Part shown: positions 12,270 through 24,844 of the stretch, piece after piece
Layout of the letters: each line of letters starts with the position of its first letter
How positions within the stretch are numbered: position 1 is the first letter of the stretch
Assembly: GCF_051014685.1 (NCBI RefSeq)
Contig: NC_135054.1
Coordinates: forward strand, 10,110,001 to 10,174,000
DNA length: 64,000 bases
Direction: 5' to 3'
Origin: Ptiloglossa arizonensis
Lineage: Eukaryota; Arthropoda; Insecta; Hymenoptera; Colletidae
Translations under genes and position numbers: made by a program
The notes under the pieces: model-generated
The model's database searches: none
The model's input: only the letters and a program-made list of their open reading frames with translations
Told to the model about the DNA's origin: nothing

Positions 12270-12520
12270 TTAACCCTTTATGTTGGAAACTGTTTTGAAA
12301 GATACCACACGATGGAGAACTATAAAATATAATTTTTACGTAAAAACATTACATTAAAACACATTGTTGTATGAACATATATCTAAAGTTCATAAAAGAA
12401 TTAATAAATCTTGTTTATCCTTCGTAATCTTAAATGTTATGTATCACTGCTTTCTCAAGGGAAATTGAAAAGCAATTGGAAGCACCCATGTTCAAATTTA
12501 ATACGATCGCAAAGGGTTAA
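12270..12520. mobile_element. Possible TTAA-type MITE (piggyBac-like ends)
   Basis: TTAACCCTTT at 12270-12279 is mirrored by AAAGGGTTAA at 12511-12520, giving a 251-bp segment bounded by TTAA with CCCTTT termini. piggyBac-superfamily elements insert at TTAA and often start with CCC. Beyond ten bases the arms do not match well, so this is a weak call. The inside holds no transposase. Confidence 0.35.
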
Positions 12521-14815
12521 GTAGTAAATTTCGTCACTCGATACAGGTTGTATCAATATTGTTGAAAACGAGTAGATAAAGGTACAAATTGAAGGGTAAG
12601 AATGTATCAAAAGTGTCGAAGACGGTAAAGATTTTGTTATAAATTGCAAGTTGAAGAAATACGAGATACATTGGTATGGAATAATTCATTAATTACAAAT
12701 AATGAATACTTAAATAATAGCTAGATAGCAGCAGATAACGCGTAGTTATTGTTCCTGAAAAACATGTTGCAAAATGTTCTCACGTAGCGATTTAGTATCA
12801 GCATTCAATGTAATTTCTTGTAGTAAGAATTTTTCGAACACCTTCCTCGAATACTTCTTGAACAAAACGTACGATTCCGTTCGAAAAAAGGAAGTAGTAA
12901 CTTCGAAATCATTGAAATGGAGAAAAATACCTTCGAGGAGAATTTTTCTTCCGCTTTTCGAACATTTCAATTTGATCCCGAACAATTTTATCGCGTATCC
13001 ATAAGCAATGGGTGCATTTAAGCGTGACCATTTAAATGATCAACCCCGTTTAATAATCAAGTAGACGTCGATGCTCGCAATTCATAAGCGCAGACATCCT
13101 GAACCGAACATCACTGTACTATGTCATTAACACCACGTTACGAGACTATAGTAATTAGATAGTCTCTCTGATCGATTGTACCTACTTGTAACCAAATCTC
13201 TCGACGGACAAAAGCACGACTTGGTACACGATAATGCACTATCGCGGTATTGCGCGAAATATTGCGCGGTATTTCGTGCAACGGCATCAAAACCGGAAGT
13301 GAGACGATTAATCATAAAGCTTCGGGATACTCCATTTTTTTTTCCAAAATAACGTCCGGGCACGGAGAAACGTCACCGACGATGCTTCGCGGATTTAAGC
13401 CGGATATTCGTAGGGATCGTCGTCAAGAATATTTGCACTTACACCGACACGTCGTCGTTGCACTTTGACCCTCCTTTGCCTCGGAGAGTCCGAAGTGGAT
13501 TTGCACGGAGGGAAAGTTGCGTCTTCTTTTTCGAGGAAATGTGCCAATTTTGGAAACGAGATTTTGAGAAGGAACTCCGTTTTAGATAGGACGGGATTCG
13601 CGACGCTGGACGCTGCATGCGAATGCACTTATGAATTTTTACCTCGGCGTAAGGATTCCCTGGTGAAGATGTTTCGAAAGAATTCACGGTGTCGTACGGA
13701 GTTTGGCCACGGTCGAAGAATTTCAGATCGCGTGCCTCGACGTTCGTCAAACATTAACCACTCTACATCGATAAAAAACGATTACCTGACTCGATTTTTT
13801 GGGGAACCCAAAGTGCAGTTCTAGATACAAAAAGATACTAGTACGTTTGCTTTAAAGTTGTAGGACGAAATAGTTGAAACAAGTTTAATTGGATATATTA
13901 TTACTAAAATTAGAGGTTTTGATCGTATTTAAATGAAACATTTTCATTCTCTCGAATATGTTATAAGATTCCTTTGTAAATATTGCTAAACAAGATTAAG
14001 TGTTTCTCGTTCCTTAAGGAATCTTCTCTCGTTAAACGTTAATCAAGGGAAAAATTTACTGTCCATTAACGATTTTTTACACTGATTCCATAGATTAGAA
14101 TTTTCAACATTAACAACAGTATGATCCTAGATTATACGTTACTAGTGTTATCTCTATTTTTTTACAGAGATTAAACTGACATCGTCTAACAAATTTAGAG
14201 TTATAATCGACAATACTTTGAAGTATTATTAGAAGAATATTTTCAATATCTGGAGTACTTTTTGTGTTCAATATGTAATTTTCTATGATACGTTCATCGA
14301 AGAAGACCGAGCAAATATTTAAACAAGTGTTCTTTGTTTACTTCAATCAAAGAATGCACCAGATTTTCTTGATGCAAGCTACACTGACATCACCCTATTA
14401 ATTTGTAGTTAAAATTAACGAGAACCTTATAGTACCAATAAATATATATTTTTAATATATAAAGACCTTCGAAAAAGACGCTTTGAAAAAAACAGGGTGA
14501 ATGATTAAAAAAAAAAAAATTGTGGCCTGTAGCGAATTGCGTGCAAGCAAGTAAACGAACAGGATGGGATGAAGCTATAAAATATTCAAAGGAAGACCGG
14601 GCAGCATTTTCGGTGTCGTTGAAACCGTTGTTTGACTTATCGCAAAACAATCACCGAATCGTCGGTATTATTCTGACGCGATCGCTGCGGTGAAAAGCAA
14701 ATTGCTAGGCACGAAATTGATTTCCCGCCATTGAATTGCTCTGTTCTACAGTTTAACTGAAATCTTCCGGCAGTGTGTGCATGTGTGTAATTGAAATGCA
14801 GCTGACGGACACGTG
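12521..14815. other. Gene-free stretch with a CpG-rich middle
   Basis: A more CpG-rich part lies at 13060-13830, with overlapping frames on both strands (119 codons plus at 13465-13824, 103 minus at 13439-13750). Mutual overlap and the lack of any known motif argue for chance. The flanks are AT-rich and unremarkable. Confidence 0.5.
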
Positions 14816-14832
14816 AAAAAAAAAAAAAAAAA
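14816..14832 (+). repeat. Poly-A run
   Basis: Seventeen uninterrupted A residues. No retrotransposed gene body or non-LTR element was recognised directly upstream, so this is treated as a simple homopolymer. Confidence 0.9.
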
Positions 14833-17800
14833 GAACGCAAACAATAGAAGCTATCTTAACCGCGGGCAACCGCTACCCTTCCCGTTTTTCAACTAAACTC
14901 AATGTTCGAACGTTTGACTGTCAACCACTCTTTCGTGTTTACAGTTATAACCACCGGGATATTCTTTTGAGGACCGAGCAGCGAATATTTTTACGAATTT
15001 TCATTCGACGCCATTGTCGAATGGAGTATAAATATTCAAGCGTTCGTAATAGAGATATATAAGTGACGTTTATTTAATTAATCGTTATTAGAATTCTTGC
15101 ACTCATTTACACATTTTGCTTACCGGTGATTCAAAAGGGACTCGTTCCTTTTAAAAATTGAGCGTATATTTTAAATTAATACTCGAATAAATTAGACTCT
15201 GCGGTCGTTGAATCTTGTAAATGACTATAAACGATTGTAAAAATCTATAAATGAAATCAGACCACATTTTTTCGAGCAACTTGACCATCGAACAATAAAT
15301 TTTGTTCAGAGTTTAATTCATTTTTAATCGCCTTTACGCCGGTAAAAGTAATCAGTTTTGAACAATTTAAGATTGTAAACTAAATTTTGGGGACAGAGTC
15401 ATTATTCTTTTAATATTCGTAGAAGACATTTTATTTTTAATTTGTTTGTGTTATCCAACTAACAGTGGTTTACAATTCTAACTGCAAATAAATGTAGTGC
15501 ACGTTCATGTTATAAATCATATAGAATTAAATAATTTTTTCATAAAACAGAAATTCATTAATTGGAGTCGTTTGCGTATCTAAAATTCATCTACGTCCTG
15601 TAGAGTTATTGTTTAAATAGACAGATCGAGAGTGAATAAGCCCAAATGTTTCAGTATGGATGAAACTGTGTCGTGTTTTAGACTCGTGCAATCTGCCGGT
15701 AATTTATACGTACTGACGAAGAGAAACGAGAATACGCCTAAAAGTATCAATACAGAGAGTGTATCCAGCCATGGAAGTAACGTTAGAGCCTCTTAAGAAA
15801 AAATAAAGTGACACTATAAAGTAAAAAGTTTACGTCGTGTCTTATGCCATTACAGTTGCGATTTATATGGTAATACGCGAACCGAATAGCCTCAAAGTGT
15901 ACGTGGAAAGCGCGGGAAAATGTTTATGCTAAATGCACTTGTTTATTTTCATTGCGGCGAAGCGTACGTGGCCTACGAAGAGAGTGGCTACAAATAGCAT
16001 TGGCGATGAGTAATCTTTCTATAGTTACGTTGCCGTCGTGACAATCTTTGTACTATTTACGATGTTAAAACCAACGAACATTTTTCACGCGTTACTTCGA
16101 TTATAGAAATACAAAGAACGAGATACAATTTTATTTGTTTCGTTAATTTGATCAATATCACGCCTGTGTTACACAACACTTGAAAGAAAACACGATTCTC
16201 CGAGACCTCGTCAAACATTTTAATAACTTTTATCGTACACGTTTATCCTTCTTGCGAAAAGGACGATAAGCAAGATATCTTACATTCTCATTTTTTTTCT
16301 ACCAGTAATCTCCCTCTCGGCAAGGATATCACGATATTGTGTAGCTTATGTCCAAAGCCTAGCTATTGTACAGATACGTTCAAAGTTTCTTCGCGATACG
16401 GTAACAAACAAACAGACACGACTGTTTTATTTATGCGGATAACCGAGGATTATCTCAACGACTTCGCGCGTTTCCTGTGCACGTCCAATACCAGCGTGCA
16501 CGCGTGCAATGTTAATTATTTATTCGAAGTAATTTCTACGAGTTCACGAGATATTTTCCATTTTTTGTTCCAGATATCGGTGAGTACCAATGACGCGATG
16601 TGTTTCCAAACGATGTGAGTATCCCACGATAACGTAACCAAACTTAATTGATACCGAACGGTTTGTTTTGCATGTAAATACAAACTGAAGACAGATTATA
16701 AATCGCGAGACTTTAGGGTTCCTGCTAATGGACGCTTTTACGATCGTTCATTGCCGCAAAGTGCGTCATAAAGTACTTAATGAACGTCATCTGCGCCGGA
16801 TGCTATCTTTATAAATTTGCGGCAGGTAGCCCCACAGTTGTTCCATTTTCCCTCGGTTTCGTGTTTCGTTATGTTTCGTTGCGTGGTGTTTTCCTCGCGT
16901 TTTGTCACAGCCGTCAATTTCGCGGCAAGTAATCCGCAGCTTCGCGAAATCGAAAATAACCCGGCCGAATTAGTCGAATCGACATTCGCCCGAAAATGAA
17001 CATTGATTTCCGGTTTCGTTGCGTCGGTCGTCTGCAGTGTCGAATTACCACGGCAAATGGACAATCCGAGGAAAGAACAATTTTTCGAACAATAGAAATA
17101 AAAAATTGCTGACGCTGGGAAAGTATTCTTCAAACAAAAATGCTCGAATAAATATCGCGCAGCTCGAAACGTTTTCGAGAGCGGATTAATGAAAAGTTTT
17201 GTTCCACGGATTACTGCGTTTTCGAAAATATTTGTATGACCGAATTTCGGGGCTTGACAGACGCGTTTGGTAAGAATTTCCATTTTTTTTCTTTTTTTTC
17301 TTTTTTGAAGCAGCCAGACTACCGTTAGCGGAAAAATTGAAAAAAAAAAAGAAAAGAACGAATACGTTCGAAACAATTACGCGAAGTCGGGGAACGTTGA
17401 TGGTTCTTTTCTGTATCTAATGAGGTAGAATTATTGTCCGCGGAACGAGTCGAAAATTTCCATACAAGTGAAATAAAACGCGACGTTCGACTAGGTGACC
17501 TCCATCGAGTTCTTGTCGCGTATGTTTGGCTCTCTTCGATGCTCGCAAAAAGATCGTTAGCGGAATCTAGAAATGGTACACCAATGCGGCTTATCGATTC
17601 TAATTTACCGGAAAGTCATTATCGCGTAAAAACATTGCCACTTGGCTCCATAATATTCGTGTGATTCGCGTCAAAGCGCACTCTTCTCGCAGCTTGAGCG
17701 TTAATTATTCATTATTTGTAGCGATATTCGGTCGTCTTGTTAATTTTTGGAACGTTCGATTCGCAAATTGTAATAGTGGATAATGGACCCTGGAGAGAAG

Positions 17801-18629
17801 ATTTTAGAACTTTTGGGGATTTTCTAATTTTTGCGTAAAATTTTAATTCTTTCACTAAACAAATTTATACAACGATTGGGCTTTTTATATTTCTAAAGAA
17901 AATTCAGTCGTACGTTCTTATGGGGTAACTTTTTGGAGAATGAAAGAAGGTCGATATTTGAGATTTTCTTACGGCAAATTAGAATTTTGATAGCGTTTTA
18001 TCGATGTATTTCGCACTCGAAAATATTTAACAATTTTGTTATTTTCTCAAATTTCAAAATAAATCTCAAGTAGTATTTTCGTAAATCTTAAACGATGTCG
18101 AATTCTTAAACGGTTAAACTGATCGAAAGTTTAGAAGAAAATTTGTAATTTTGCCAATCTTGCACGGCGGTTATTCCGCTTAGTAATTATCGATCGATTT
18201 TCTATTTTTCCCCTAACGTATTAAATCGATCGTGGCAGGTTTCGAATCTCACCGCTTTAACTTCCGCGTTCATCGGCAAAGCAATTTCGATTTTATCTCA
18301 TTTTGCAAGAATTATTATCGTCGAACAATTTGGATGCAGCTCAGCGCGCACATTACTCCACCAATTATTCACGTCATTTCTGCAATAACGACGGTTGCGC
18401 GACGCAGTAAACATTAACAATCCCGTGTAAATATCTGTCCGTTCATCGCGTACTCAGCGGAACATAACTTACACGGTCGAACGTTGACCAATTCCATTGG
18501 CAACTCGTTTCGTCCTGGCGACCATTCGATGTGTACTCGAGTAATCGCGATCAAAGACGAACAAAACGGAAACTTCCGTTAACTGCTACAAAGATCGCAA
18601 AATCGTGTCTCGAGAAAAATCGCAAAACC
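14833..18629. other. Gene-free stretch
   Basis: No exon was recognised. The longest frame is 199 codons on the minus strand (16777-17376); it opens on a non-ATG codon inside a T/A homopolymer zone (17285-17352) and shows no domain. Pyrimidine runs at 17285-17306 face an A run at 17341-17350, which could pair. The rest is unique AT-rich sequence. Confidence 0.5.
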
Positions 18630-19067
18630 TTGAGAAAATTCCGAATCTGTTCACAAACTTAAATTTTTACTAAATTTTATTCTAGGAGAACGGATAAAGT
18701 TGTGGATAATATGATTTTATATAAATCCGTGAGACAAGTAAATTGTCCAATCGAACTTCATATTACGCGAATTGAGAAAATTCCGAATGTATTTACGAAC
18801 TTAAGTTTGTATTAATTTTTTCTCAAGAGGAACGGATAAAGTTGTGTATAATACGATTTCATATTATCCATATAAATCTGTGCGACAAGTAAATTGTCCA
18901 ATTGAACTTCATATTACGCGAATTGAGAAAATTCCGTATATATTTACGAACTTAAATTTGTATTAATTTTTTCTCAAGAGGAACGGATAAAATTGTGGAT
19001 AATACGATTTTATACAAGTCTGTGCGACAGGTAAATAATCCAAGTGAATCAAAGTTTATTACGTGAA
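18630..19067. repeat. Tandem repeat, ~148-bp unit, three copies
   Basis: Units begin at 18630, 18772 and 18923 with TTGAGAAAATTCCG and share GAACGGATAAA, a G-T-rich GTTGTGGATAATA word, ATTTTATA and GACAAGTAAATTGTCCAA. Unit 2 is longer because of a short insertion near ATATTATCC. The copies are diverged by substitutions and small indels, so the array is not very recent. Confidence 0.92.
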
Positions 19068-22000
19068 ATCGTTTCAACGTCAAAATTCCCATAATTATTC
19101 TCGTTAAACTGTTGTGTTTTCGTGCGTTACAAAGTTGAAAGTTCTAGGAAATTCTGTCAGGTTTCGTCCCGCGTTGTGTCAAGTTGTATACAGTAAATCA
19201 TTAGAGGTGGATGGTGAAACGATCGACCAATTGGTGCCCTCCTCGTAAAGGATAAACGTCATCCCGAAAACGTCAACTTCCGTCTACTTCGGGTCCTAGT
19301 CGGACCGTGATGCGAAGTAACGTCAGAACTTGAGCAGAGAATCGAGCATTACCAACGAGTGTCGCATCGTGGCTTTACGATACATCGATCGTTGTTAAGG
19401 ACGAGATAGCAAAACACTGGAAGCGTCATCTCGAGCGTAGAAATTTCACGAGAGTGAAACACACATCCAGAGAAGTACGTAATTGTTTCAACTCGTCGCA
19501 CAATTAAGCGAGCGTTGATATTTTCTGCATCCGATCCACGAAAATACCCATAAACCCAGGTTTCGACGGTCTCGACGGATCCAGCCCGAGAAAACCCATT
19601 GTTAGTCCAATACCGTGGCCGTGTTCCCTCGATTCGACTTAATATTCATCGTCGAGCGGTTTACAAATTGTATTCTTAATTTTCATGAGCCTTTCTCCTA
19701 CCCCTTCCCTCGATACGTTTCAAACATTTCGCCGTAGCATCGGCGTAAAAGTCGAGCGGGACCGGTAACGATCTTCGAGGGGGGAGAGAGGCTTTTTATC
19801 GAAACAGCGGCGCAAGATGGACCGTTTATAAGGTCGAAGTGTCGAGTGGACCATTAAATCGTAGCTCGAGCAATTACATCGGTCTACTCGTGTCTGATGA
19901 TGTTGACTTAAGCCACGCTTTCAGCGAGATTGTCAAAGATGCCGTTTATTATTCGCGACGTTCGATCGGTACCGGAGGTCCCGCGATACAAGGAACCGGC
20001 CTTTATGCTGCTCGAGTGCCCAAGGAATTGAACGAGGGCTCCGAGATTATTGGACGCCGCCGAAGGAGGCGTGTCGTGTCGTTATTAGTAGAAACAGAGT
20101 CCGCGGCTGGACGCCGTTTGAGACAATGTCTGTCTTATTTGGAATTGAAACGAGTAATTCGAAGGGGTGGTTTTAATGATGAGACGGTGAAGGGGAGGAG
20201 AGCGGGGGGTGGGAGAAATCGGAGCGTCGTAATTGATTTCCTTTGGCCGTGCTTATACAAAGACGAAGCTCTCAAGGAAGTTTACGATAGAGGGTGAAAG
20301 ACACGGGGCGTGGAAGAATTAAGGGAAATACTTGCGGTACCTCGTTAGGTTTCTGGAAATTCGATTCGCACTCGAGAGTATAGAAAACAGTTTTTCCTAC
20401 ACTCTCGATCATAGAGCGTGTAGGATTGGTGCTTTTTTATCGTTTCACTTTGCGACCATCCTGCACGAAGTTACTCGAAGTAAGTTACTTACCGTAGAGG
20501 CTTCGTGTCGTCTGTTTTATGGTGTATTCGTGTGTTTCGAGTCTACCCGAGTGGACCTTTCACCGGCAATTAGAGAATGTAATTTTGTCCAGTCGAAACA
20601 CACGGTAAGTACTTGTCATTGTACTGGTATAAAACGTTTGATTTTTTAGTTTCACGACAGACTCTTGACACGGTTAGGTACACGGGGTTCCAGTGCGGTA
20701 CTAGTGTGAAATTTTCCAGATGTTGGAAATTTTCAGACCAGATCTGTGCACTTTGTTCACCCCAAGAGTGTTACGACACCATCTTCTAGGTTCCAATCGT
20801 AACCTTTGATCAGCTCAGTATCTTGGGCCCACCGTGATTCGTCATATCTTTAATTTCGAAGGGTATGGAGGACCGAGGTGATGTCATCGATGACTCGCGG
20901 TCGAAGCACTAGTTGGTAATTCGATTCGATTCGTACATTCGATTCGTTCCAGATCATTTTGTAGCTTTTAGACTCGTTTCGCCAACTCTCGTAAACATAT
21001 TTCACTGAGCAACGAAGATGAAATATCGAAGATTTCTTACTGTTGGAATATAGTTTGTGTTACATCGTTTGGTTCAATTAGTACCTTCCACGGGAAAGGA
21101 GAGTAGCTACTCGAGAATTCTGTAGTTACTCGTTGTTAAATTGTTAAAAGAATATCGAGTAAGATTAAACGACGTTACAAAGTCATAGCGAGCATTTAAT
21201 AAATTTCCACGAAAACGAATCGTCGGGTCGAATTTTATTTTTAAACGTCCAAAATTAAACTATAGACGTATCGATTTCTCGGCTGTCTATCCGAAAGGAA
21301 AAGAAACTTCGCGAGTTACCCGTTTGACGGGACCCGAACTTTCGATCGTTTCGCGAAACTTCGGCTCCCCGAAGTATTCGAAGACAGCTACTCGAAAACT
21401 TAACGCGACGCTAATGATTTGAAACGTCGATCGATGAAAATACGAAGAGGCGCGTATATTTGGAAATGGCCATCTCGCGGGCAGGAGTCTCGTTAAAAAT
21501 TGACTCGGAGCTGTATCCGCTGTCGAAAAGTCTTCGACCGAATGAATAACTCGCTGGTACTCGAGAAATCACTTCTTCGTGGACGAGGATCCTTAAAGTC
21601 GCGCAGATGGAGTGTCGGGAAGAACGAGTCCCGGGGCAACTTGTTCCCGTCGAAATTCTCAGCAAAATATCGACGCGATTCCGATAACTTATGACGGCTG
21701 CCGGTCCCAGTTCCACCACTTCTATGGTGATTGCCTTTTGTTACGGTTGAATAGCGTCTGTGGGTGCTTCCAGCCCTTGCTGGCGCCACGCCACTCCGCA
21801 CTCGCACCCTTTGCCTCCGTTGTGGAAAATCGAGGTCTTTCCTGCGGGACTCTTTCGAAGGACAACTTCCTTTCGACTGAAACTGACCGCAGCTGAGTAG
21901 GCAGCAAGAGCGGTAAACGTGTACCAACGCCACCAAAGAAAAGAGAACCGAAAGTGGATTTCGCTTGAAAGATCGCCTCTCGAGGTGGAACGGGGTGACG

Positions 22001-23890
22001 GGAAATTATCGCGAAGAAAGTTTTCGGCTCTCGAGCAGGGCTGTGCCAAGATACTTCTCGATCCATGGATCGGTTATTTTTATTGCTGGAAAATCGCCAC
22101 TCGAGGCTGCCGCGACGAACTTGGACCCGGTTGAAGCATTGTTTTCGCGTTGTTGGTTTATCGTTCTTGAAAACTGGAACGCACTGGATATCGTTTTCAT
22201 CTCTCTGAAGATTCTGTAGAACTTACATTCCGCGCGAGCACAGTTGTTGCCGGTTTAAGTTCACTGTTTGGGCAAAGATGCGAAAATCGTGCGCCAGGTC
22301 TTCACGAAATCGTATAATTGAATTTGTAGAAGGTTTCCCGAGAATTTTTCAACGTTCTTTTACGAAAGAGGCAATACTTGTAGAGTAGGCGAAGGATTTG
22401 TTTCGTTTTTTGAATCTTTTACCCTGCTACCTCGAGCTTTGTGTTAACTTATATTTAGGTATCTTGAACTTTTAGTCCGCGAAGAATTCTGGGTAAAATA
22501 CATCGGTAGAATATACCGAGCGATAAACGAATGTACAAAGTGGAAGACGAAAATTTATACATGCTTGTTTTTTGTACAATATACTACACGTCCTGCAATT
22601 AGTGGTAGAAGCGAAAAGAAAGAGACCGGGGTAGGTATTGCGAGGTTGAAATGTGTGATTGATAATGTATTTTAAACGGACCGAATAAAAGGATTGATAA
22701 CGAATATTTTAAAGCTATTCACCGCAGGATGTGAATCATTCGTTGCGTTTGTTCAAAATTTTCCACGTACGCGTGCACACACACTTCCGTTATACATTGG
22801 AAAATAACCACACGCACTCATAAAAAACACGTGTTCGGTCTCTTCTGCATTATGAACACTTTGTTCCACGTTCGATTCCATATCGTTCAGAATTGTTTAA
22901 ACATACGTGCATAGTTCGTTAATTTTTTCGCCAAAACAAAAACGTGCATAGAAATCGAAAATCTGGAACAAAGTTTTGTTATACGATGCTTTGTTTTCGA
23001 GAAAATCAATTGTGAAGTACAAATGGTGCAATAAGTGCATAAAGAAAATTTATTTCTAAAACTATCGAATTATTTTTTAACTCAAAATTAACTTTTTATC
23101 AATTGTAACATCCATTAGGAAACATCTTGTACACAAAAGAATTTTACTTCGATGGAATGATAATTTTCGAATACGCGAGTTTATCGAGTATTTATTTTGA
23201 CTCGAATTTGAACTAATTTCAGAGAATATTAATAACTCCATTTTTGAATAAAATTACGAGACGATTTGTTCCTTCTTGGATCGCGATAAATTGAAAATGA
23301 AAATTAGTCCCTACGCGGAATTACGTTAAACCGTATCGCGATGAATTTGAAAATGTTTAGCAGCGATCGATTATGTATCGATGTTATGATTCTCGAGGAA
23401 TATTTTGATATTTTCAGTTTCGTGTTTGAATTTGAACTTTTCAATACGGTCGAGTGTCATGGAAAAATACTGCGTAAAAACATTCCCGGAGATAGAAACG
23501 AATCGAGAAACGTGTAGGAAGTGGCCCCGATCGAATAACGTCCGCTTAATTTTCGAATTCTGTTTTCAAATGGCGGCACCGTTTTGTTTTCCCTCTTGGT
23601 GGTGGGCGGCATTCCTTTCTGTGCGTAACAAAATTAAATTCTCCGTCGACGGATTGGTAACCGCCGCATTCTCTTGCGTGCGGAAAAACTAATTGCGTCG
23701 GCTCGTCTTCAATGAATTTTCCCGGCCATTATTCAACGAGGAACGTTGCCTCCGAACGAAAAACCGGATACCCTCTGCGTCATTTTGTGGAACCTCTTGG
23801 AAAGAACGGAACTTGATCGACCATTTTCGCGATATCGCAAATTTTTATAATTGTTGGATCGCAGCGTACGAATTATTGGACGTTTATATA
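19068..23890. other. GC-richer gene-free zone
   Basis: From about 19190 to 22260 the CpG and GC content is higher, and frames of 94-152 codons are open on both strands (152 codons plus at 19839-20297, 147 minus at 21493-21936, 114 minus at 21722-22066). They overlap one another and contain no motif I can name. The zone could contain untranslated exons or enhancers of a neighbouring gene. From 22260 rightwards the sequence returns to AT-rich background. Confidence 0.4.
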
Positions 23891-23954
23891 GAGAAAGAGA
23901 GAAAGAGAGAGAAAGAAAGAAAGAAAGAGAGAGAGAGAAAGAGAGAAAGAGAGA
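23891..23954 (+). repeat. (GA)n/(GAAA)n microsatellite
   Basis: A pure purine run of mixed GA and GAAA steps, about 64 bp. The Lys/Arg/Glu-rich and, on the other strand, Ser/Leu/Phe-rich frames across it are translations of this repeat. Confidence 0.95.
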
Positions 23955-24561
23955 TTTCAACGTCTCGAATAAACTATTTTATCGATACGTATTCATCGTA
24001 CGAAGGAAACTTTCTATAGTATTTCACCTTTGCCCCTAATTAGTTGTTCCAATTCGATCATTTTGTATGCCTATAATTAAATCATAAATGCGCATGAAAC
24101 ACGTGCCGTTGGATAACATTCTAGCAACGGTATACGATGATTAAATAGTGACAGGACCGATCCAATGGCGTACTCATTAATACCAATATACACCAACTGT
24201 CAAGCATTGTGTTGAGTTATCAAACCGATGCGATTCAAACGTCGACTATCATTGAGATCTCGATAAGACAATGATGTGGCTAGTCTACTGGTAAGGTTGC
24301 GTAATATTCGAACAATTTCGAATAAATCCTTCTCCGGGGAATCCCACCTTTACGTGGTATATTTACGCGATTTTTCCTCTTTTCGAAATCAATCTCCTAA
24401 TTTTGCACGGATTTTGCGTCGTTATTAATTAAAAAAACACCAAAATCGATTTGGTAGCGAAACAGTAAGGAAAATGATTTTTTTGTCCAATTATCGTAAT
24501 TAAATTACAGATGGAATACAGTACAAATTAAAATCTACCATGATAATTTACGAAATATTAA

Positions 24562-24591
24562 ATTATTATTATTATTATTTTTATTATTATT
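24562..24591 (+). repeat. (ATT)n microsatellite
   Basis: About nine ATT/TTA steps with one interruption of extra T residues. Confidence 0.9.
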
Positions 24592-24807
24592 GAATTTTTT
24601 CCTCAGTATTCGCTGGCTGGCTTCAGAGTTGAGTACATTGCACCGAGTAGCTCTATCCCCTTTCTATTAAATGGTTCTGTTATTTAGGAAAGTTTTTACT
24701 ATTATATTGTACGTTTTCAGTATTATGACTTTGCGTATAGTCTGATATATGGCTGTTTTAATATTTAGATGCTTGAGATTTTTAACAAATGTGTGTAATG
24801 TAATGTT

Positions 24808-24831
24808 GCACTTTTGCTTCTTTCAATATTC
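24808..24831. mobile_element. Extra Tc1-type right-end motif upstream of the relic
   Basis: CACTTTTGCTTCTTTCAATAT at 24809-24829 resembles, in the same orientation, the right end of the downstream relic (CACTTTTGCTCATCACAATAT around 25898-25918). It also forms an exact 11-bp inverted repeat with AAGCAAAAGTG at 24850-24860. It may be the end of a second, neighbouring or nested copy whose body has decayed. Confidence 0.4.
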
Positions 24832-24844
24832 TTTCTATTTCGTA

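Noticed and set aside
16777..17376. 199-codon minus-strand frame
   Set aside because: It starts on a non-ATG codon inside homopolymer runs, lacks any domain and is not supported by splice or start context.
19839..20297. 152-codon plus-strand frame
   Set aside because: It lies in GC-richer DNA where stops are rare, is Arg/Gly-rich, and has no recognised domain.
23693..24019. Lys/Arg/Glu-rich coiled-coil-like frame
   Set aside because: The charged segment is the (GA)n/(GAAA)n microsatellite read in frame.
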